From Neoaquamicrobium sediminum (GTDB lineage Bacteria > Pseudomonadota > Alphaproteobacteria > Rhizobiales > Rhizobiaceae): a stretch of 64,000 nt of DNA. The stretch lies in assembly GCF_013240295.1 (NCBI RefSeq), contig NZ_JABETK010000002.1, positions 1,364,001 through 1,428,000 on the forward strand. The letters run 5' to 3'. Shown here piece by piece: positions 34,202-44,263 of this stretch (position 1 is the stretch's first letter; every line of letters starts with the position of its first letter). Both the position numbers and the translations under genes were made by a program. Below the pieces are notes generated by a model. That model was not told the origin of the DNA. It ran no database searches and worked only from the letters and a program-made list of their open reading frames with translations.

Positions 34202-35646
34202 TCAGGCTTCTCTGGCAATGCGGCCGGCCGAAGCCGCCGCGGGAAATTTCTCTAGCAGTGCCTCCACGAGCTTTGAGAACCCGGCGCTCTTGGAAGACTT
34301 GACCATGATCACGTCGCCGGGCCGAACCGTCTCCATCAGCAGCGGCTTCAACTCGTCGGCGCTGGGCCGATGCTGCGCGGCGGCCTCATCGGGCAACGAA
34401 GCGGCGAGCGCCCCAATCTCGGAGCCGCCCAGCAGGATGATATCGGCTCCGGACTTTGCGATCGGTCCCGCAAGCGCCTCATGCAGCTTTCTCGAATGCA
34501 CGCCGAGCTCCAGCATGTCGCCCAGAACCGCTATCCGGCGGCCCCGGGCGGCACGGATGCAGTGCCCAGCAGGTCGAGCGCCGCCTTCATGGACACGGGA
34601 TTGGCGTTGTAGCTTTCGTCGATGACGACGATCTCGCCGCCGGCAGGATGCCCGAGCGCATAACGCCGGCCACGGCCGCGTTCGGCCTCGAACTGCGCCA
34701 GCGCCGGTGCTGCCTTTGTGACATCGGCACCAGCCAGATAGGCGGCCCCGAGCACGGCAAGCACGTTCTGAACCATATGACGGCCCGGCGCGCCAACCGT
34801 CAGCGACAGTTCCTGTCCGGCCATCTTCACGACGATGCGCGAGCTTTCGCCGCCGAGTTGGCAACCCGCAAGCCGGAAGGTCGCGCGGGCATGCTCGCCG
34901 AAGCTCCAGATATGCTCGACGCCGAGATCGCGCGCGGCCTTGTCGAGCAGCTTCCATTGGCGATCGTCACGATTGATGAGCGCGTGGCCGCCGGGCTCCA
35001 GACCCTCGAAAATCTCGGCCTTGGCCCGCGCGATGTCCTCGATGCTCTTGAACGCCCCGAGATGGGCCGGCGCGATGGCGGTTATCAGGGCGATGTGCGG
35101 CCGCACATATTTCACGAGCTGGCGGATTTCGCCCGGATTGCTCATGCCGATCTCGAAGACGGCATAGTCGCAATCTTCCGGCATTCTCGCCAGCGTCAGC
35201 GGCACACCCCAATGGTTGTTGAAGGATTGGGGCGACGCGTGGACCGAGCCGACCGCCCCCAGCGCGCAGCGCAGCGCTTCCTTCGTCGTCGTCTTGCCGA
35301 CCGAACCGGTGACGCCGATGATTTTTGCCTTGGCGCGCGCGCGCGCCGCCACTCCGACGGCCTCGAGTGCCACCATGACATCCGGCACCACGATCATTGG
35401 GGCAGTGATGCGGCCCAGCGCCGGCAGCCTGCTTTCGGCAACAACGAGCAACCCTGCCCCGGCCTTGAGCGCGGCGGTCGCGAAGTCGTGCCCGTCGAAC
35501 CGGTCACCCTTGATCGCGAAAAAGGCGTCGCCCGGCTTCAACGTGCGCGTGTCGATCGAGATGCCGGTCACACCTTCGGGCATCGCGCCCACGGGCCTGC
35601 CGTTCATCGCCCCTGCAAGTGCCTGGCTGCGCCACAGGAGGCTCAT
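34202..35646 (-). CDS. murF: UDP-N-acetylmuramoyl-tripeptide--D-alanyl-D-alanine ligase (apparent frameshift)
   Basis: Adds D-Ala-D-Ala to complete the UDP-MurNAc pentapeptide. It shows [20 protein letters not shown], the ATP loop [20 protein letters not shown] and the [15 protein letters not shown] motif. The first frame ends after [31 protein letters not shown] and [20 protein letters not shown] lie in another frame. One extra base in the C4/G3 stretch near 34542-34548 restores 481 aa. ATG 35646 overlaps the murE stop (ATGA). Confidence 0.93.
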
Positions 35647-37094
35647 GCGGCGCGCTCCGTAAGGGCGGCCCGCACCTCGGCGTGATCCGAGAACGGAAGC
35701 GTCACGTCGCCGACGGTCTGGCCTTCCTCGTGCCCCTTGCCGGCCACGACGAGCGTGTCGCCCGCATGCAGCATCGCGATCGCCTCGCGGATCGCATGAC
35801 GGCGATCGCCGATCTCGATGGCGCCGGGTGCCGCCTCCATGATCGCCGCACGGATCGCCGCCGGCTCCTCGGAGCGCGGATTGTCGTCGGTGACGATGGA
35901 GATGTCCGCCAGCCGCGTTGCGATCTCGCCCATGATCGGGCGCTTGCCCCTGTCACGATCGCCGCCGCAACCGAAGACGACCAGAACACGCCCGGTCGTG
36001 AAAGGCCTCACCGCCTTCAGCACGTTCTCAAGCGCATCCGGTTTGTGGGCGTAGTCGACATAGACCGGCGCGCCTTCCGGCGTTGTGCCGACGTGTTCCA
36101 GCCTGCCCGACGCGCCTTTCAATCCTTCCAGAGCCATCAGCGCCTTGCCCGCCTCAAGCCCGGTCGAGATGGCGAGCCCCGCTGCCACCAATGCGTTGGC
36201 GATCTGGAAATCCCCGGCCAACGGCAGATCGATTTCGTAAATCTCACCACCTGTGGCGATCTCCGCCCGCTGGCGGAACCGTTCGTGTTCAACCCGCTTG
36301 AGCTGCAGGAAATCGCCCTTGCGGCCAACGGTCAGCACCTCTAGGCCGGCACCGCGCGCGGCGTCGATCGTCGGCCGTGACCATGCATCGTCGGCAAAGA
36401 CGACTGCCGGCGCGCCTTTTGGCAGCAACTCGGTAAAGAGCCGCATCTTGGCGGCATGATATTCCTCGACCGTCGGATGATAATCCATGTGGTCGCGACC
36501 GAGATTGGTGAACCCGCCGGCGGCCAGGCGCACCCCGTCCAGCCGTCGCTGGTCGAGGCCGTGGCTCGATGCTTCCATCGCGGCATGGGTGACGCCGGCG
36601 CTTGCCAGTTCGGCCAGCAGCAGGTGGAGCGTTACCGGGTCTGGTGTGGTCAGGGAGCCGTATTCCTCGCGGCCCGGCGCAACGACGCCGGTCGTGCCGA
36701 TGGACGCGGCCGCCAAACCGGCATGTTCCCATATCTGCCGGGTGAAGGACGCCACGGAGGTCTTGCCGCTGGTACCCGTCACGGCCACCATCGTTTCCGG
36801 CTGCACGCCGTGGAAAATGGCAGCGGCAAGCGCCAGCGCCTGGCGCGGATCATCGATCGCAATCACCGGCACGCCGGGATCGGTGGTCAGCGAGCCGCGC
36901 GCCGCAATGACAGCGGCTGCGCCGCGCTTCACTGCGTCGGCCACGAAGGATGCGCCGTCCGCACGCGTCCCTTGCAGGGCGGCGAACAGAAAGCCGGGTT
37001 CAACCCGGCGCGAATCCGACGATATCCCCGCAACCTCGATTTCGCCCAAGGCGCCGGGGACGGGCAGGAAACCGGAAAACTGGCTGAGCTTCAT
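35643..37094 (-). CDS. murE: UDP-MurNAc-L-Ala-D-Glu--2,6-diaminopimelate ligase
   Basis: Adds meso-diaminopimelate as the third residue of the peptide stem. ATP loop [20 protein letters not shown], central [20 protein letters not shown], and [13 protein letters not shown], whose DNPR motif is specific for meso-DAP ligases. 483 aa, intact. ATG 37094; the preceding in-frame TTG adds only one residue. It lies 48 bp after ftsI. Confidence 0.96.
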   Translation of the reverse strand: MKLSQFSGFLPVPGALGEIEVAGISSDSRRVEPGFLFAALQGTRADGASFVADAVKRGAAAVIAARGSLTTDPGVPVIAIDDPRQALALAAAIFHGVQPETMVAVTGTSGKTSVASFTRQIWEHAGLAAASIGTTGVVAPGREEYGSLTTPDPVTLHLLLAELASAGVTHAAMEASSHGLDQRRLDGVRLAAGGFTNLGRDHMDYHPTVEEYHAAKMRLFTELLPKGAPAVVFADDAWSRPTIDAARGAGLEVLTVGRKGDFLQLKRVEHERFRQRAEIATGGEIYEIDLPLAGDFQIANALVAAGLAISTGLEAGKALMALEGLKGASGRLEHVGTTPEGAPVYVDYAHKPDALENVLKAVRPFTTGRVLVVFGCGGDRDRGKRPIMGEIATRLADISIVTDDNPRSEEPAAIRAAIMEAAPGAIEIGDRRHAIREAIAMLHAGDTLVVAGKGHEEGQTVGDVTLPFSDHAEVRAALTERAA

Positions 37095-37142
37095 CAAATT
37101 CCATTGGTCCGAATACGTGGACGCCCCCGCAATCCCCGAGAA

Positions 37143-38861
37143 TCACTGTGAGGACACCAAAAGGGCGCTACTTTCATGGCCGAAATCGGGCTTTACGCCA
37201 AGCATGGCGGCAGAGCGGCGGATGATGTTCGACGCGAGCGGCGCGGCGGTAACACCGGCGGTCGCAGAGCGCGTCGAGTTCTCTCGCTTCGGCTCGTCAA
37301 TGACGGTCAGCACGATGTATTGCGGATTGTCCATCGGGAAAACGGCCACGAAAGCGTTGAAATTCTTTTCGTTGGAATAGCGGCCGTTGACCACCTTCTC
37401 GGCGGTCCCGGTCTTCCCACCGACCCGGTAACCGGGAACGGTGCCGCGCTTGCCGGAGCCCTTCTCGGCATTCAGATTATATAGGTAGCGCATCCCGTCG
37501 ACCGTATAATCACTAACAACCTTGGTAGCCGACGCCATCGCCTGGTCCTGATTGCGTATCAGAAATGTCGGCGGCATCAGATAGCCGCCATTGACCAGCG
37601 CGGAAACACCGACCGCCGTTTGCAACGGCGTGGTCGAGAAGCCGTGCCCGAAGGCTGCGGTGATGGAGTGTACCTTCTTCCAAACCTTCGGTTCCGTTGG
37701 CCGGGCGACCTCGGGCAACTCGGTATCCATGCGGCTGAGCAGACCGAGGCGATAGAGAAATTCGCGATGCCCTTCGATGCCGACAACGTCGGCTTCCTTG
37801 GCCGAACCGATATTGGAAGAGTAGATAAACACCTCCGGAACCGTCAGCACGCGGCCCTTGCCGTGGAAATCGCGAATCCTGCGTCCGCCGACTACGATCG
37901 GCCTGGTGGCGTCGAATCTGCTCTCCATCGTCACTTTGCCGGAATCCAGCGCCATGGCGGTCGTGAAGCTCTTGATCGTCGAACCCATCTCGTAGACGCC
38001 GGCGGACATGCGATTGAGCCTGTCCTTGTCATGCGCATTGTATGGATTGTTTGGATCGAAATCCGGCACCGACGCCATCGCAAGGACTTCGCCAGTACGC
38101 ACATCCATGACGACGGCTCCGGCCGAAAGAGCGCGGTAACTTTCCATCGCCCGCACGATTTCATCGCGCACGACATGCTGGACGCGCAGGTCGATGGACA
38201 GCCGGACCGGCTCAAGGTCCTTGGCAACGGCCAGGCCTGTCGCCTGCAAATCCGCGAGCCCCTGGTCGTCGATATATTTCTCCATGCCCGCGATCCCCTT
38301 GTTATCGACATTCACGAGGCCGACGATGTGGGATGCGGTGGCGCCACCGGGATAGAAGCGGCGCTTCTCGGTCCGGAACCCGATGCCCGGTATGCCAAGC
38401 TGCATGATCGCCTGCTGCTGGCGGGGCGAAAGCTGGCGGCGCAGCCAGATGAACCCGGCGTCGCTCTGCAGACGGTTGTAGGTCTGCTCGATGTTAAGGT
38501 CGGGAAGCACGGTCAGCAGCTTCTCGAGCGCCTCGTCTGCGTCGACGATGCGGCGCGGCTCGGCGTAGAGCGATGCAGTGTTGATGTCGGTCGCCAGGAC
38601 CTCGCCATTGCGGTCGACAATGTCCGGGCGCGATGCCGTGACGCGTGACGGGCCGGGACCACCCTCTTCCAGATCCTGGAACCCGAGATAGGTGAGACGG
38701 CCGGCAATCACGCCGTAGACGGCGAAGAAGACCGCCATGGTGATCAGAATACGGGTCCGGGCCCGCCCGCCCGTCGACTTGCCGATACCGTCGACAACGA
38801 TCCGACCCGAGCCGCTATCCTGCTCTTCGGCTTCCTTTTTTGCGCGCCAGCGGCCGATCAT
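37143..38861 (-). CDS. ftsI: septal peptidoglycan transpeptidase FtsI (PBP3)
   Basis: Monofunctional class B penicillin-binding protein cross-linking septal peptidoglycan with FtsW. A cytoplasmic basic tail and single membrane helix (RILITMAVFFAVYGVIAGRL) precede the pedestal domain (SRPDIVDRNGEVLATD). Active-site motifs are STIK near 292, SSN near 344 and KTG (GGKTGTAEKVV) near 484. 572 aa, intact. ATG overlaps the ftsL stop. Confidence 0.96.
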   Translation of the reverse strand: MIGRWRAKKEAEEQDSGSGRIVVDGIGKSTGGRARTRILITMAVFFAVYGVIAGRLTYLGFQDLEEGGPGPSRVTASRPDIVDRNGEVLATDINTASLYAEPRRIVDADEALEKLLTVLPDLNIEQTYNRLQSDAGFIWLRRQLSPRQQQAIMQLGIPGIGFRTEKRRFYPGGATASHIVGLVNVDNKGIAGMEKYIDDQGLADLQATGLAVAKDLEPVRLSIDLRVQHVVRDEIVRAMESYRALSAGAVVMDVRTGEVLAMASVPDFDPNNPYNAHDKDRLNRMSAGVYEMGSTIKSFTTAMALDSGKVTMESRFDATRPIVVGGRRIRDFHGKGRVLTVPEVFIYSSNIGSAKEADVVGIEGHREFLYRLGLLSRMDTELPEVARPTEPKVWKKVHSITAAFGHGFSTTPLQTAVGVSALVNGGYLMPPTFLIRNQDQAMASATKVVSDYTVDGMRYLYNLNAEKGSGKRGTVPGYRVGGKTGTAEKVVNGRYSNEKNFNAFVAVFPMDNPQYIVLTVIDEPKRENSTRSATAGVTAAPLASNIIRRSAAMLGVKPDFGHESSALLVSSQ

Positions 38862-39232
38862 TGCACGACCCCGCCGGTGGTGGTTGCATCGATGCCGCTA
38901 TCGGCCATGCCGCCAAGGTTTTCGTTGATGAAGTCCTCGATCTCGACCGGCCGTATCGGCAGGTCGTCGATATCGGCAATCTGGTAAGGCTCGACAGGCA
39001 CGAGCTCCAGCTCCGATTGATAGGTCTCGGCAAGTCTCTGCAGGCGAGACGGCTGCGTCAGCAGGCTCCAGTCGGCCTTGAGCACGTCGATCGTTTCCTC
39101 CTCGAAGCGGATCGCCGCCTCGAGCTTGCGCAGCTTGGAAAGCTCGGCTTCGGCTGCGTGCTTGGTCGTGTAGGTGAACGCCGCGGCTGAGACCATCACC
39201 GCGATCAGCACTAGGTCGGTGGTTCTGAACAT
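38858..39232 (-). CDS. ftsL: cell division protein FtsL
   Basis: Small bitopic divisome protein, 124 aa. An N-terminal membrane helix (TDLVLIAVMVSAAAFTYTTK) leads into a periplasmic coiled coil (AAEAELSKLRKLEAAIRFEE) with a leucine-zipper pattern, then the WSLLTQPSRLQRLAE segment typical of alphaproteobacterial FtsL. Call rests largely on position between rsmH and ftsI plus this layout. Confidence 0.88.
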   Translation of the reverse strand: MFRTTDLVLIAVMVSAAAFTYTTKHAAEAELSKLRKLEAAIRFEEETIDVLKADWSLLTQPSRLQRLAETYQSELELVPVEPYQIADIDDLPIRPVEIEDFINENLGGMADSGIDATTTGGVVQ

Positions 39233-39237
39233 GGCGA

Positions 39238-40251
39238 TTACCTTTCCACGACGGGAGAGAGTGCGGGCAGCGCAGGCAGCCCGAAAAGCGACAGATCTGC
39301 GGCGCGGGCCGGCGCATCGGTGCGCACGGCGGCCCGAAGTTTGGCGGAACGGGCACGTGGATTTTCGCGCGCCTCGGCATCGCTGGCGGCAACCACCTTG
39401 CCTGCCTTGTCGAACGTCGCCGCCTTGATTTCGACGGCCGGCATGTGTCGCGACCCTGCCGCCTGACCGGCACGGTCGGTGATGAACTTCTTCACGATCC
39501 GGTCTTCAAGAGAATGAAAGGTGACAACGACCAGCCGCCCGCCGGGCTTGAGTGCGCGCTCGGCTGCAAAGAGCGCACGGGCGAGTTCGCCCAGTTCGTC
39601 GTTTACGAAGATGCGCAGGCCCTGGAACGTGCGCGTCGCAGGGTGGATCTTGTCCTTCGGATTGTTGCCGAGCGCGCCCTCGATCGCATCCGCGAGGTCG
39701 CGGGTGCGCTCGAAGGGACGAACGGCGCGACGCTTTTCGATCATCCGCGCGACACGGCCCGCGTGACGTTCCTCGCCGAGCATTCCGATGATGCGCGCCA
39801 GGTCGCCCACCTTGAAGCGATTGACCACGTCGGCGGCACTCGGCCCCTGCTGTGCCATGCGCATGTCGAGCGGCCCGTCACCCCGGAAGGAAAATCCCCG
39901 CTCGGCCTCGTCGAGCTGCATGGAGGAGACGCCGATGTCGAGCACCACGCCGTCGACCGGCTCGCCTGCCACAGCGTCGAGCTCCGAGAAGCGGTCATGC
40001 ACAAGCCGCAGGCGGCCTGAAAACTCATCCACGAGCGCCTTGCCGGCCTTGATGGCATCGGGATCGCGATCGATCGCAATCACATCAGCGCCAGCCTGCA
40101 GGATCGCGCTGGTATAGCCGCCTGCGCCGAAAGTGCCGTCGACGAAGATTTCGCCGGAAACAGGCCGAAGCGCATCCAGCACTTCCGCAAGCATGACCGG
40201 AATGTGGCGGACCGGTCCGCCAACGGCAATCCCCTCGCCGTGGCCCGCCAT
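39238..40251 (-). CDS. rsmH: 16S rRNA (cytosine1402-N4)-methyltransferase
   Basis: SAM-dependent methyltransferase (MraW). Motifs: [20 protein letters not shown] (SAM site), [39 protein letters not shown] 40251 overlaps the end of the mraZ frame as TGATG, which sets the start although the open frame runs to 40581 as overlap with mraZ. 337 aa, intact. Confidence 0.95.
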   Translation of the reverse strand: MAGHGEGIAVGGPVRHIPVMLAEVLDALRPVSGEIFVDGTFGAGGYTSAILQAGADVIAIDRDPDAIKAGKALVDEFSGRLRLVHDRFSELDAVAGEPVDGVVLDIGVSSMQLDEAERGFSFRGDGPLDMRMAQQGPSAADVVNRFKVGDLARIIGMLGEERHAGRVARMIEKRRAVRPFERTRDLADAIEGALGNNPKDKIHPATRTFQGLRIFVNDELGELARALFAAERALKPGGRLVVVTFHSLEDRIVKKFITDRAGQAAGSRHMPAVEIKAATFDKAGKVVAASDAEARENPRARSAKLRAAVRTDAPARAADLSLFGLPALPALSPVVER

Positions 40252-40723
40252 CACTCCGGGCCCCCGCCCGTTGCGCCCGTCGTTCCCGCCTGGCGCAATT
40301 TCATCAGCCGCTCCCGCACCTGCGCGCCGTAGTCCGCAAGCTGCGACGGCTCCCACATCTGAAAAAAGGTCCCGCGCCCCACGAATGCCACCTCCGTGGT
40401 GATGCCCGTATGGTCGCGAATGAAATCGGTCACCGTAATGCGCCCATCCTGATCGAGCTTCAGGAAATCGCTGTCGCCATGCCATGCACGAAGTAGGACA
40501 TGTCGTCCGCCGTCTGGAGAAACGGATCCTCCATCGCGATACGTTCCTCGTAGCGATCGAGCAGATCGAGCCCGCCCACATCCAGCGCCGGGCGATCCAG
40601 CGCCTTCAGCGCGTAGAGTTCCTGGTACCCGCGGCGCTGCACCACGGCGCGAAAATGCGCCGGCACCGATACCCGCCCCTTGGCGTCGATCCTGTTTACG
40701 GCACTGGAAAGAAAACGGTCCAT
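40251..40723 (-). CDS. mraZ: transcriptional regulator MraZ (apparent 5-bp tandem duplication)
   Basis: Double AbrB/SpoVT-type DNA-binding protein that regulates its own dcw operon. The first half ([20 protein letters not shown]) is in frame to 40460, ending [13 protein letters not shown]. The second half, [20 protein letters not shown] and [12 protein letters not shown], is in another frame. The break coincides with CATGGCATGG at about 40480-40490; removing one CATGG copy gives [11 protein letters not shown], exactly the length seen in Rhizobium and Brucella MraZ from memory, and a 155-aa protein. If real, the product would be an 87-aa half-protein. First gene of the cluster. Confidence 0.85.
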
Positions 40724-41122
40724 GACCCGAAACTACCGTCCCTGCCGCGCCCGCCTGCGTATCCTCGCGCATGCGCTGAATTGCTTTCCCTGACCCCATC
40801 CCGCCGCCAATTCCGGGCAATGCCGAACCACCCCGGCGGGCCGCACTGGCTGCCGGTTTGGGGGACACTTCACCCGGAACTGAACCGAAGTCGTGATTAT
40901 GCTTAAGGGATACCATGGGCCAATATGGGCGTCAACGGGAACAGCCTGCACAAACCACCTTTCGGGCATGTACCGGCAGTCATGCAGATGCGACCTGCCA
41001 TTTATGCTCTGTTAGGCTTAACGAACGGTTAGGAGCCTTTTTGCCGCCGGCTTTCGGTGGCTTGCGTCATGCATCGCGCGTCTCTAGCGTGGTCGCCTAT
41101 CTCGCCGCTGGAAACCTTTGAC
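40724..41122. promoter_or_regulatory. divergent upstream region of mraZ and the PLP-lyase gene
   Basis: About 400 bp without a convincing gene. It must hold the main dcw promoter (leftward) and that of the lyase gene (rightward). TTAA-N7-TTAG at 41018-41032 is one base off the CtrA consensus and lies about 90 bp before the lyase start and 295 bp before mraZ. I could not assign convincing -35/-10 elements or a MraZ box. Confidence 0.35.
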
Positions 41123-42229
41123 ATGACCGACAGCTCCTCCGCGCGCGCCGCGCAGCTCGCCCACCTTCGCCGTGCCGAACTGGCAAAGGGCGATCCCGTC
41201 GCACTTCCATTGACCATGGCGAGCATGTTTCACCTGCCGGGCGATCCGGCCGGCTTCGCGCAGTACGGCCGCTTCTCCAACCCGACGTGGGATGCGGTCG
41301 AAAAAATGCTGTCTCATCTGGAAGACGCGCCCGCGCTGGGCTTTCCCTCCGGCATGGCGGCCAACGCAGCAGTCTTCTTCGCGCTCCTGCAAAGCGGCGA
41401 TCGGATCCTTCTGCCTTCCGACGGCTACTACACGACGCGCGTTCTGACCGAGCGTTTCCTGACACGGCTCGGCGTCAGCTACGACACACGACCCACCGCG
41501 ACATTCCTCGATGGCGGGTTCGAGGGCTACCGGCTGGTGTTCGTGGAAACGCCCGCCAATCCCAGCCTCGACATCTGCGACATCGCCGCCGTTGCCAAAG
41601 CCGCTCATGCAGCCGGCGCGCTGGTCGTGGCGGACAACACCACGATGACGCCCTATGGCCAGCGCCCGCTGGACCTCGGCGCAGATATAATCGTGGCCGC
41701 CGACACAAAGGCCCCCAATGGCCATTCGGACGTGCTGTTCGGCCATGTGGCGAGCCGCGATGCCGATATCATGGCGGCCATTTCCGACTGGAGAAAACTT
41801 GCTGGAGGCATACCCGGCCCGTTCGAGGCCTGGCTGGTGCATCGCGGCCTGGAAACGCTGCATGTGCGTTTCGAGCGCATGTGCAACACTGCGGAGGCGG
41901 TCGCCTCCCGGCTTTTGGAGCACAAGGCCGTAAAGGCTGTCCGCTTCCCCGGCCTTGCCGACGACCCCGCGCACAATCTGGCCCGTGCGCAGATGGAGCG
42001 TTTCGGTTTCCTGATCGGGCTGACGCTGGGATCCCAGGAGCAGGCGGAACGCTTTATCGACGGATGCGCCCTGATCCAGCCCGCGACCTCGTTCGGCGGC
42101 GTCCACACATCTGCCGAACGCCGTGCGCGCTGGGGCGATGCGGTCGAGCCGGGCTTCGTCCGGTTGTCCATCGGCTGCGAGCCGATGGAAGATCTCTGGG
42201 CGGCGATCGATGCCGCGCTCGCCGAATAG
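41123..42229 (+). CDS. cystathionine gamma-lyase-type PLP-dependent enzyme
   Basis: Cys/Met-metabolism PLP enzyme (fold type I), 368 aa. It has QYGRFSNPTWDAVEKMLSHL, LGFPSGMAANAAVFFALLQS (PLP phosphate region), VFVETPANPSLDICDIAAVA, VVADNTTMTPYGQRPLDLGA (Asp binding the PLP ring) and the Schiff-base Lys in ADTKAPNGHSDVLFG. The C-terminal SFGGVHTSAERRARWG matches the family. ATG 41123 follows the long non-coding stretch and begins homology; the reading from 41057 is longer only by chance. Cystathionine gamma-lyase is likely, but gamma-synthase or methionine gamma-lyase activity cannot be excluded. Confidence 0.8.
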   Translation: MTDSSSARAAQLAHLRRAELAKGDPVALPLTMASMFHLPGDPAGFAQYGRFSNPTWDAVEKMLSHLEDAPALGFPSGMAANAAVFFALLQSGDRILLPSDGYYTTRVLTERFLTRLGVSYDTRPTATFLDGGFEGYRLVFVETPANPSLDICDIAAVAKAAHAAGALVVADNTTMTPYGQRPLDLGADIIVAADTKAPNGHSDVLFGHVASRDADIMAAISDWRKLAGGIPGPFEAWLVHRGLETLHVRFERMCNTAEAVASRLLEHKAVKAVRFPGLADDPAHNLARAQMERFGFLIGLTLGSQEQAERFIDGCALIQPATSFGGVHTSAERRARWGDAVEPGFVRLSIGCEPMEDLWAAIDAALAE

Positions 42230-42285
42230 CGACTACCTGAAGCAACCCGACGCCCCGCCCGGTAGGGCGAAGCGTCGAAGTGAAA

Positions 42286-42681
42286 TGCCAGCCGGCCTGT
42301 AAGCCGGGTTCTGTATGGCCGCGCCGCCCGAGGGCGCCGCGACGTGGCGACCATTCGTCTTGGGCGGACGTTGCCGCCCGCCTCATGCAACCTACCCGGA
42401 CGACTGGGCCGGAAACTGCCCGAAGGTTGCCCTTCGCGTCGCCCCTATTCGGTCTTGCTCCCGGTGGGGTTTACCGTGCCGCTTCTGTTGCCAGTCGCGC
42501 GGTGGGCTCTTACCCCACCCTTTCACCCTTACCCCGCGAGCGGGGCGGTTTGCTTTCTGTGGCACTTTCCCTGGGGTCGCCCCCGCCGGCCATTAGCCGG
42601 CACCGTGTTTCCCTGGAGCCCGGACTTTCCTCACCTGCGACCTTTCGGTCCCTGCCGGTGCGGCCGCCCGGCCGGCTGGCA
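42286..42681 (-). ncRNA. rnpB: RNase P RNA (class A)
   Basis: Catalytic RNA that trims tRNA 5' leaders. On the minus strand the 5' end TGCCAGCCGGCC (42681-42670) pairs perfectly with the 3' end GGCCGGCTGGCA (42297-42286) to form P1. Between them are the hallmark conserved blocks, among them GAGGAAAGTCCGGGCTCC near the 5' side, and ACAGAACCCGGCTTACAGG near the 3' end. About 396 nt, normal for alphaproteobacteria. Confidence 0.93.
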
Positions 42682-42685
42682 GAGC

Positions 42686-42715
42686 GTATAAAGGTGCCGC
42701 CGCCCAAAACGCAAG
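42686..42715 (-). promoter_or_regulatory. probable rnpB promoter
   Basis: On the minus strand TTGCGT (42715-42710) and TTATAC (42691-42686) are 18 bp apart. The -10 hexamer ends about five bases before the P1 5' end of rnpB. Fits a housekeeping sigma promoter. Confidence 0.5.
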
Positions 42716-42737
42716 CCGAAAGGTGTGGCCGGTTCGA

Positions 42738-43316
42738 TTACGCGCCGCCGAGTTGCCGCTTGACCTTGGCGCAATAGGCTGCGGAAACCTTGTTCATGCG
42801 CTTGGCGCCATGGCCGGCATTGTAGCGCAGGATGGTGCCGCAGGTGTCGCCGCCACCGAGCTGATGGGCTTTTGCTAGATACTTCATGCCGTAGCGGATG
42901 TTGGTCTCGGGATCGTAGAGACCCTTGGCGCTGCCCGAATAGCCCATCATGCGGGCCGTCGCCGGCTTGATCTGCATCAGGCCGATTTCGCCAGCGCGAC
43001 CGCGGGCGTTCGGGCGATAGTTGCTCTCGATGCGGACCACCGCATTGGCAAGCGCCACCGGCACGCCATGCTGTGACGCATATTTCGAGATGATCGCTGA
43101 ATAGCTGCCACCCTTCCCGGCTTTCGCCGCCACCGTGGCCTTGGTGCTGCGCGGGGCCTTGTCCGCGGGGATCGAAGCAGTCGTTGTCTTGTCGACGTTG
43201 CGGATCGCCTGCTCGCGCTTCATGATTTCCTGATATGTGTCGCGGTTTTCCGCATGCGCGGCAATAGTCGTCAGGCCGGCTGCAAGCGCAGCCGCCGCAA
43301 AGATCATCTTCTTCAT
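42738..43316 (-). CDS. SLT-family lytic transglycosylase
   Basis: Periplasmic muramidase of family GH23, 192 aa. A signal peptide (MKKMIFAAAALAAGLTTIAA) precedes a short linker and the SLT domain: HGVPVALANAVVRIESNYRP with the catalytic Glu, GRAGEIGLMQIKPATARMMG, then NIRYGMKYLAKAHQLGGGD and ILRYNAGHGAKRMN. Cleaves peptidoglycan, yielding 1,6-anhydroMurNAc. About 180 bp of AT-richer upstream DNA (43317-43499) holds no other gene. Confidence 0.9.
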   Translation of the reverse strand: MKKMIFAAAALAAGLTTIAAHAENRDTYQEIMKREQAIRNVDKTTTASIPADKAPRSTKATVAAKAGKGGSYSAIISKYASQHGVPVALANAVVRIESNYRPNARGRAGEIGLMQIKPATARMMGYSGSAKGLYDPETNIRYGMKYLAKAHQLGGGDTCGTILRYNAGHGAKRMNKVSAAYCAKVKRQLGGA

Positions 43317-43499
43317 ACGTTCCAGTTCTTCCGAAATGCCGCTTCTGGGCGCTCGCGGCTGTTTACAATCAACGGCCGGGATCGAGCGCCACCGGCCGCG
43401 GGGAGAGCCGGGGATTTGCAGGCCAACTTCGAGTCAAAAATGGCCGCGCGATTCACTTTGCGTGACAGTATGTTACAGCAAAGTCTTAATTACCCTGCG

Positions 43500-44263
43500 T
43501 CAGATCGGGCTGGCCGGTAGCGCCTTCAGTAGCCTGTGCAGCGTCTCGATGGTCGACTGATCTGCGACGCCGTCTACCCGCGCGGGACGGAAGTGGCGCT
43601 GAAACGCTTCAACGGCAAGTCGCGTCTGCTCGTCGAACAAACCGTTGATTTCAAGCCATAACCGTAGAGCGACAGCATCGACTGGAAGGCCTCGACCGGC
43701 TCTCCGGAATCGCCCATCGCCAGAAATCGCCCGCCGCGCACCGGCGCAGGCTGGACGTAGTGGCCGATGCCTTCTTCGGCGAGCCACGCCCAGGGGAACC
43801 GCTCGCCGGGGTCGATCTTGCGGCCCGGCGCAATGTCCGAATGTGCCAGAATTCGTTCGGGCGGAACCGACCATCGCGCGCAAATGTCGCGGGCGAGAGC
43901 CGCAACCGCCTCCATCTGCGGATCCGGAAACGGCGGAAACCCCTCCAGCGGACCTGGATTGACGATCTCGATCCCGATGGAAAACGAGTTCACATCGGAC
44001 ACGCCGCGCCAGGAGCCCTTGCCGGCATGCCAGGCGCGGTCCGCCTCCCGCACCATCTGCACGACGCGCCCGTCTTCGTGGACGAGATAGTGAGACGAAA
44101 CCTCGCTTTCCGGTGCGCAAAGCCATGCCTCTGCCGCCGGTCCCGTCTCCATGCCGGTATAGTGCATGATGATGCAGTCCGGCTTGCGCCCTTCAGCACG
44201 CGGCCCGAAATTGGGCGAAACCCGCACCTCGGAACCGGCATGGTCAGGCGCGAAGCCGCTCAT
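43500..44263 (-). CDS. N-acetylmuramoyl-L-alanine amidase with peptidoglycan-binding domain (apparent frameshift)
   Basis: Zinc amidase of the AmiD/AmpD (amidase_2) family that cleaves the MurNAc-L-Ala bond. Zinc ligands are in CIIMHYTGMETG, RAWHAGKGSWRG and LAHSDIAPGRKIDPG. A PG-binding domain begins at PVEAFQSMLSLYGYG and continues in another frame as EINGLFDEQTRLAVEAFQRH. One extra base near 43655 restores 254 aa ending LLKALPASPI. ATG 44263 overlaps the stop of the upstream DnaJ-like gene (ATGA), so the two are coupled. Confidence 0.88.

Noticed and set aside
40740..40830. GGGA/GGGG repeats upstream of mraZ as a MraZ-binding box
   Set aside because: Spacing and sequence do not match the regular repeated motif known for MraZ closely enough.
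42280..42777. Several open frames of 90-165 codons in both directions
   Set aside because: They overlap RNase P RNA, whose structure and conserved blocks account for the region.
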